DNA of 9,855 bases, taken from assembly GCA_031254255.1 (NCBI GenBank), contig JAIRUT010000022.1, positions 1 to 9,855 on the forward strand, written 5' to 3'. The notes under the pieces are model-generated. The model saw only the letters and a program-made list of their open reading frames with translations, ran no database searches and had not been told where the DNA came from. The stretch's first letter is position 1. Every line of letters starts with the position of its first letter. Positions 6,759 through 9,855 of the stretch are shown here, piece by piece. The DNA comes from Coriobacteriales bacterium (GTDB taxonomy: Bacteria > Actinomycetota > Coriobacteriia > Coriobacteriales > UBA8131). The translations under genes and the position numbers were made by a program.

Positions 6759-7880
6759 TTAAAAACTCAGCCAGAGGCGGATCTTCAACCAGAGCAGGGA
6801 GAACAGATCGTTCAAGGGTGGGGAGATGAAAATGACGAGAATGATCACAGCCAAGGCCAAAAGCACGACAACCAAGATCTCCCAAGCTGGCGGTGCTGCC
6901 CGATAAAGCCTGCTCACGCCTTTGGCGTCCACCAGTTTGGTGCCGACTTTCAGGCGCACTAAGAATGAGGAGGCCATGCCGCTGCGGCCTTTGTCCAGAT
7001 ACTCTATCAGGTTGGAGTGCGTGCCAATAGCCACAATCAGATCAGCCTTTTTTGCCCATGCCAAGAGCATGGCAAGGTCTTCACTTGTTGCAGCCAATGG
7101 CCATGAAACCATCTTTACACCGAGCTTGTCGAGACGCTCGGCTGCCGGAACAGTACCGTTTTCGTAGGCATGGGCGATAATCTCGGCGCCACAGCGCAGA
7201 GCTTTGTCTGAAACGGAATCCATGTCACCGATGATGATGTGAGGCTTGAAGCCTGCCTCCAAGAGGGCATCCGCGCCGCCATCAACACCAATCAGGACCG
7301 GCTTCATCTCACGGATATAGGGTTTTAGGATAAGCAAGTCATGTTCATAGTCATAGCCACGGACAACAACCAGAACCTGCCGGCGTTTTATCTCTGTCTT
7401 GATAATTGGTACCCAAGGATCATAGATCAGTGCGATCTTTTGCTTGTCAAGATACTCGATGGTATTGGTGACGAACTGCTCCATTTCCTGGTCAATACGC
7501 TCTTCTGCCAGATCCATAAGCCGATGGACTTCCTTGATGTCCAGCTGCTCACCATCGGCAATCTTTATGTCACCTTGGTATATCTGATTTCCATCGACTT
7601 TGATGATATCCCCGTCTTCAAGCAGTTCAAAAAGTGACGGCTGGACAGAGTCGAGGAGTAAGATACCGGCATTAACCAGTATTTCAGGGCCAACATTCGG
7701 GTATCTTCCGGAGATGGATTGGGCAACATTGATGACCAGCTTGACACCACTGGCAACCAGGGAGTCGGCCGAGACACGGTCGATGTCCTCGTGATCGATT
7801 ACGGCGATGTCTTCCGGTGTTAATTGATTGACGAGATGCTTGGTCTTTTTGCCCAGACGAGCTGGTCCAGAAATCGACAT
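6759..7880 (-). CDS. steA: SteA-like cytokinetic ring protein (thiamine pyrophosphokinase-like fold)
   Basis: Actinobacterial SteA works with SteB to activate peptidoglycan hydrolases during daughter-cell separation (known for Corynebacterium). This 373-residue protein has an N-terminal domain unique to the family (about 1-120, with RLGKKTKHLV, VINVAQSISGRYPNVGPEIL and LLLDSVQP). The central region resembles the catalytic domain of thiamine pyrophosphokinase: GVDGGADALLEAGFKPHIIIGDMDSVSD (the GDMDSVS motif at 218-224) and the following ATSEDLAMLLA. A strongly hydrophobic C-terminal helix (about 333-353) should anchor it in the membrane, with a short amphipathic tail. The match to a TPK fold does not mean it makes thiamine diphosphate. 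Its ATG overlaps the recN stop as TGATG, with AAGGG upstream, implying translational coupling. steB follows after 14 bases. Confidence 0.92.
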   Translation of the reverse strand: MSISGPARLGKKTKHLVNQLTPEDIAVIDHEDIDRVSADSLVASGVKLVINVAQSISGRYPNVGPEILVNAGILLLDSVQPSLFELLEDGDIIKVDGNQIYQGDIKIADGEQLDIKEVHRLMDLAEERIDQEMEQFVTNTIEYLDKQKIALIYDPWVPIIKTEIKRRQVLVVVRGYDYEHDLLILKPYIREMKPVLIGVDGGADALLEAGFKPHIIIGDMDSVSDKALRCGAEIIAHAYENGTVPAAERLDKLGVKMVSWPLAATSEDLAMLLAWAKKADLIVAIGTHSNLIEYLDKGRSGMASSFLVRLKVGTKLVDAKGVSRLYRAAPPAWEILVVVLLALAVIILVIFISPPLNDLFSLLWLKIRLWLSF

Positions 7881-9664
7881 CAGCTGTTGCCCTTAATTCC
7901 GGATTCCCCTGGCTGATCCATGGATAGCTGCTCCGGGGTATCTTTGCCCTGGACGGCTGCATTTGAACCTTGGACGGCTGCTTTCGAGGCGGCCTCATCT
8001 TGGGTAGTTTCGCTTTGGGCAACTTCGTTCGAGGCGGCCTCGCCTTGGGCAGCTGCCAAAAGAGCTGCAGCATGGTTGAGCGCTGCCTCATTGACCTCGC
8101 CGGACAACATGCGGGCAATTTCACGGATCCGTTCCGAGCCGCTTACTTGCAGGACGCTAGTCCCCACAGCCTGGCCATCTTCTTGGGATCGGCGCACCAG
8201 ATAATGACGGTCGGCGATCACCGCGACTTGGGCTAAATGAGTGATGATGATGACCTGGTTCTTCTCAGCCAGACGCGCTATGAATGAGGCCACGGTACCT
8301 GCCGTGGCACCACCGATTCCGGCATCAACCTCATCAAAGACCAAGGTCTTTTGGTCGCCGTCACCCACCTCGGTCTTCAGCGCCAACATCACACGCGAGA
8401 GCTCTCCCCCGCTGGCAATCTTGGCCAGTGGCCGGGCGCTGCTGCGACCGCTGGGCTGATAGAGCAGCTGGACACGCTCTGGGCCGCTCGTCGTCCAAGC
8501 GCTGGGATCCAGAGTGGAGAAGCTGAACTTCACGCTGGATCCGCCCATCGCCAGCTCCTCCAAACTGCGCTGCAGGCGCTCCTCCAGTTCCGCGGCTGCC
8601 TGATGGCGAAGTGTCGTCAAGACATCTGCCACTTGACGAAGCTCAGCCTGGCATTTGACCAACTGCTGTTCTGCGGCAGTCAATCTCTCCGGAAGATTAT
8701 CCGCAAGATCAAGTATTCTCAAGGCCTCGTCACGGGCGCTGAAGACATCGTCCATGCGCGGCCCGAAGCGCTTGCGCAAACCCTCCAATGCACCCAGGCG
8801 ATCGAGGGCATCCTCCAGTTTTTGGGGATCAAAACTCACGCTCTGGCGATAGGCGCGCAGCTCAGCGGAGAGATCCTCCAGTTCGATCAGCAGGCTGCTC
8901 AATCTGGCATGGATACTGTCCAAGCGTCCGTCGACACCCTGCAGTTGCTCAAGGGCGCGAACGGCAGAAGCCAAGCGTTCCTCTGCCGCAGCTTCCTGGC
9001 GCAGGTCGGCCAAGGCCGACTCGGCCGCATGAGCCAACTCCTCCCCAGAACGGAGGATCGGAAGCTCGGCCTCCAAGGTCTCATATTCATTCGGCTGGGG
9101 ATCGACAGCCTGAACAGCGTCTATCAGGAAACGAGCGTCGTCGAGGCGGCGGGCATCTGAAGCGGTCTGATCCTGTAGGGCCGTCAGGGCCTCCTGCGCA
9201 GCGATAACAGCAGCAAAGGCCGTATGGTAATCCGCCAAGGCCTTGGACAACGGAGCACCGCCGAAATTATCCAGATACTCCAGTTGAGCAGAGTGGGAAA
9301 GCAGGGACTGGTGCTCATGCTGTCCGAGCAGATCGAAATCCGGACCAAAACGCTCAGCCAAGGTCGAGACCACAACCATCTCTTCATTGATGGCACAGCG
9401 TGAGCGCCCCTGACGATTCAGCCTGCGGGAAGCGATGGATTCCTTATCCTCAGAGTCGATCAGTCGGGCAGAAACGCGTAGCTCGTCGGCATTATCAGAG
9501 ATACTTGTGGTATCGGCGCGCTCACCAATCAGCAGCTTGAGGGCGCCGATCAAAACCGTCTTGCCAGCTCCAGTCTCGCCCGTGAGTACAGTACAGCCGG
9601 GAGAGAACTCCAGGGTAGCATCCGTCACCAGAGCATAGTTTACGACTTGGAGCTCGTCAATCAT
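7880..9664 (-). CDS. recN: DNA repair protein RecN
   Basis: An SMC-like ATPase acting early in double-strand break repair by recombination. At 594 residues it is near the upper end for the family. The N-terminal head has Walker A GETGAGKT (29-36), followed by the RecN signature LLGQHEHQSLL. A long, Ala/Leu/Glu-rich coiled-coil region covers about 150-370. The C-terminal head has the ABC signature IASGGELSRVMLALK (about 415-430), Walker B TLVFDEVDAGIGG (about 437-448) and the switch His in IIITHLAQVAVIADRHYLV (about 470-488). From about residue 540 a repetitive Ala/Gln/Glu-rich tail is added. The ATG shares a 4-base ATGA overlap with the NAD kinase stop and has AAGG a few bases upstream, so it is coupled to nadK. 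The stop overlaps the start of steA. No LexA-type box is visible inside the operon; any SOS control would act upstream of nadK, outside the window. Confidence 0.97.
   Translation of the reverse strand: MIDELQVVNYALVTDATLEFSPGCTVLTGETGAGKTVLIGALKLLIGERADTTSISDNADELRVSARLIDSEDKESIASRRLNRQGRSRCAINEEMVVVSTLAERFGPDFDLLGQHEHQSLLSHSAQLEYLDNFGGAPLSKALADYHTAFAAVIAAQEALTALQDQTASDARRLDDARFLIDAVQAVDPQPNEYETLEAELPILRSGEELAHAAESALADLRQEAAAEERLASAVRALEQLQGVDGRLDSIHARLSSLLIELEDLSAELRAYRQSVSFDPQKLEDALDRLGALEGLRKRFGPRMDDVFSARDEALRILDLADNLPERLTAAEQQLVKCQAELRQVADVLTTLRHQAAAELEERLQRSLEELAMGGSSVKFSFSTLDPSAWTTSGPERVQLLYQPSGRSSARPLAKIASGGELSRVMLALKTEVGDGDQKTLVFDEVDAGIGGATAGTVASFIARLAEKNQVIIITHLAQVAVIADRHYLVRRSQEDGQAVGTSVLQVSGSERIREIARMLSGEVNEAALNHAAALLAAAQGEAASNEVAQSETTQDEAASKAAVQGSNAAVQGKDTPEQLSMDQPGESGIKGNS
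7940..8060 (-). repeat. Duplicated segments encoding the Ala/Gln-rich C-terminal tail of RecN
   Basis: The plus strand shows an identical 14-base block TTCGAGGCGGCCTC at 7983-7996 and again at 8028-8041, exactly 45 bases (15 codons) apart, each followed within a few bases by CTTGGG. A second pair, CTGGACGGCTGC and TTGGACGGCTGC, lies just to the left (about 7950-7981). In the RecN frame these give EAASNEVAQ and EAASKAAVQ, then AAVQGSNAAVQG. Since spacings are multiples of three, the reading frame is kept through the duplications. Confidence 0.75.
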
Positions 9665-9855
9665 AAGCGACCTTGGAAGAATGACTGCGTGATATGACTA
9701 TAGAAGTCATAGTCGCCATAGCGCAGCAACTTTAATGGCGCGGTGCCAGCAGAGACTCTCACCGATTCAACTTCCAGCTCATCGGCCCCCATAAGCTCAC
9801 CGCTGTTGATGCCGGTCTCATAGCTCCAAAGGATCTCGCCATCAAGAAAGAGGGC
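9661..9855 (-). CDS. nadK: NAD kinase, C-terminal end only (runs off right edge)
   Basis: The last 64 codons and the stop of a gene ending just inside recN. The reading starts ALFLDGEILWSYETGINSGE and ends LKLLRYGDYDFYSHITQSFFQGRL. The closing 'L-R-x-x-D-Y-D-F-Y' segment followed by a short basic tail is how actinobacterial NAD kinases end, and NAD kinase directly before recN is the usual arrangement in Mycobacterium and relatives. The enzyme phosphorylates NAD to NADP in the cytosol. Its catalytic GGDGT and NE/D motifs lie outside the window, so the call rests on the tail and on gene order. The stop overlaps the recN start by four bases (ATGA). Confidence 0.8.
   Translation of the reverse strand, partial: ALFLDGEILWSYETGINSGELMGADELEVESVRVSAGTAPLKLLRYGDYDFYSHITQSFFQGRL

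Noticed and set aside
8351..9160. Long plus-strand open frame of 269 codons opposite recN
   Set aside because: It lies wholly within the well-conserved recN coding sequence; long antisense frames are expected opposite Ala/Leu/Glu-rich coiled-coil genes.

Overview
The window looks like a chromosomal housekeeping region of an actinobacterium with moderate G+C (by eye a little over half). The main clue is the minus-strand cluster NAD kinase (3' end only), recN, steA and a steB/mctB-type gene. This order matches the Mycobacterium and Corynebacterium arrangement (in M. tuberculosis Rv1695 to Rv1698). A type III pantothenate kinase, a lean OmpR-type two-component pair and a dGTPase-family gene next to ftsK also occur. 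The lineage within Actinomycetota is not certain. The G+C level and the look of the histidine kinase would suit a Coriobacteriia-type or another lower-G+C actinobacterium, but that is an inference from memory.

Layout from left to right. Bases 1-1271 (perhaps to about 1424) carry the N-terminal part of FtsK on the minus strand, leaving the window in the alpha domain. Bases 1440-2624 hold dgt, 2656-3699 a sensor histidine kinase and 3843-4556 its response regulator. All are on the minus strand, so the transcription order is regulator, kinase, dgt, ftsK. A 149-base divergent intergenic region separates the regulator from coaX (4706-5470, plus strand). coaX ends in an intrinsic terminator that overlaps the tail of the convergent steB gene. 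Bases 5543-9855 are then a tightly packed minus-strand operon transcribed nadK, recN, steA, steB, with start/stop overlaps at two junctions.

The genes cover NADP synthesis, DNA repair, recruitment of the cell-separation machinery, CoA synthesis, signal transduction, dNTP turnover and chromosome segregation at division. I see no defence system, mobile element, CRISPR array or RNA gene, and no convincing new multi-gene system.

The unusual points are at finer scale. steB carries a single-base frameshift. dgt contains an exact 11-copy run of a 12-base unit encoding a tetrapeptide ending in glutamine. ftsK has a strong ribosome binding site but no ATG, GTG or TTG until after a Ser-repeat microsatellite. 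RecN ends in a duplicated Ala/Gln-rich tail. The coaX terminator appears to have been built or extended by a 20-base tandem duplication. Several core proteins here carry low-complexity repeat segments, which may be a trait of this genome.
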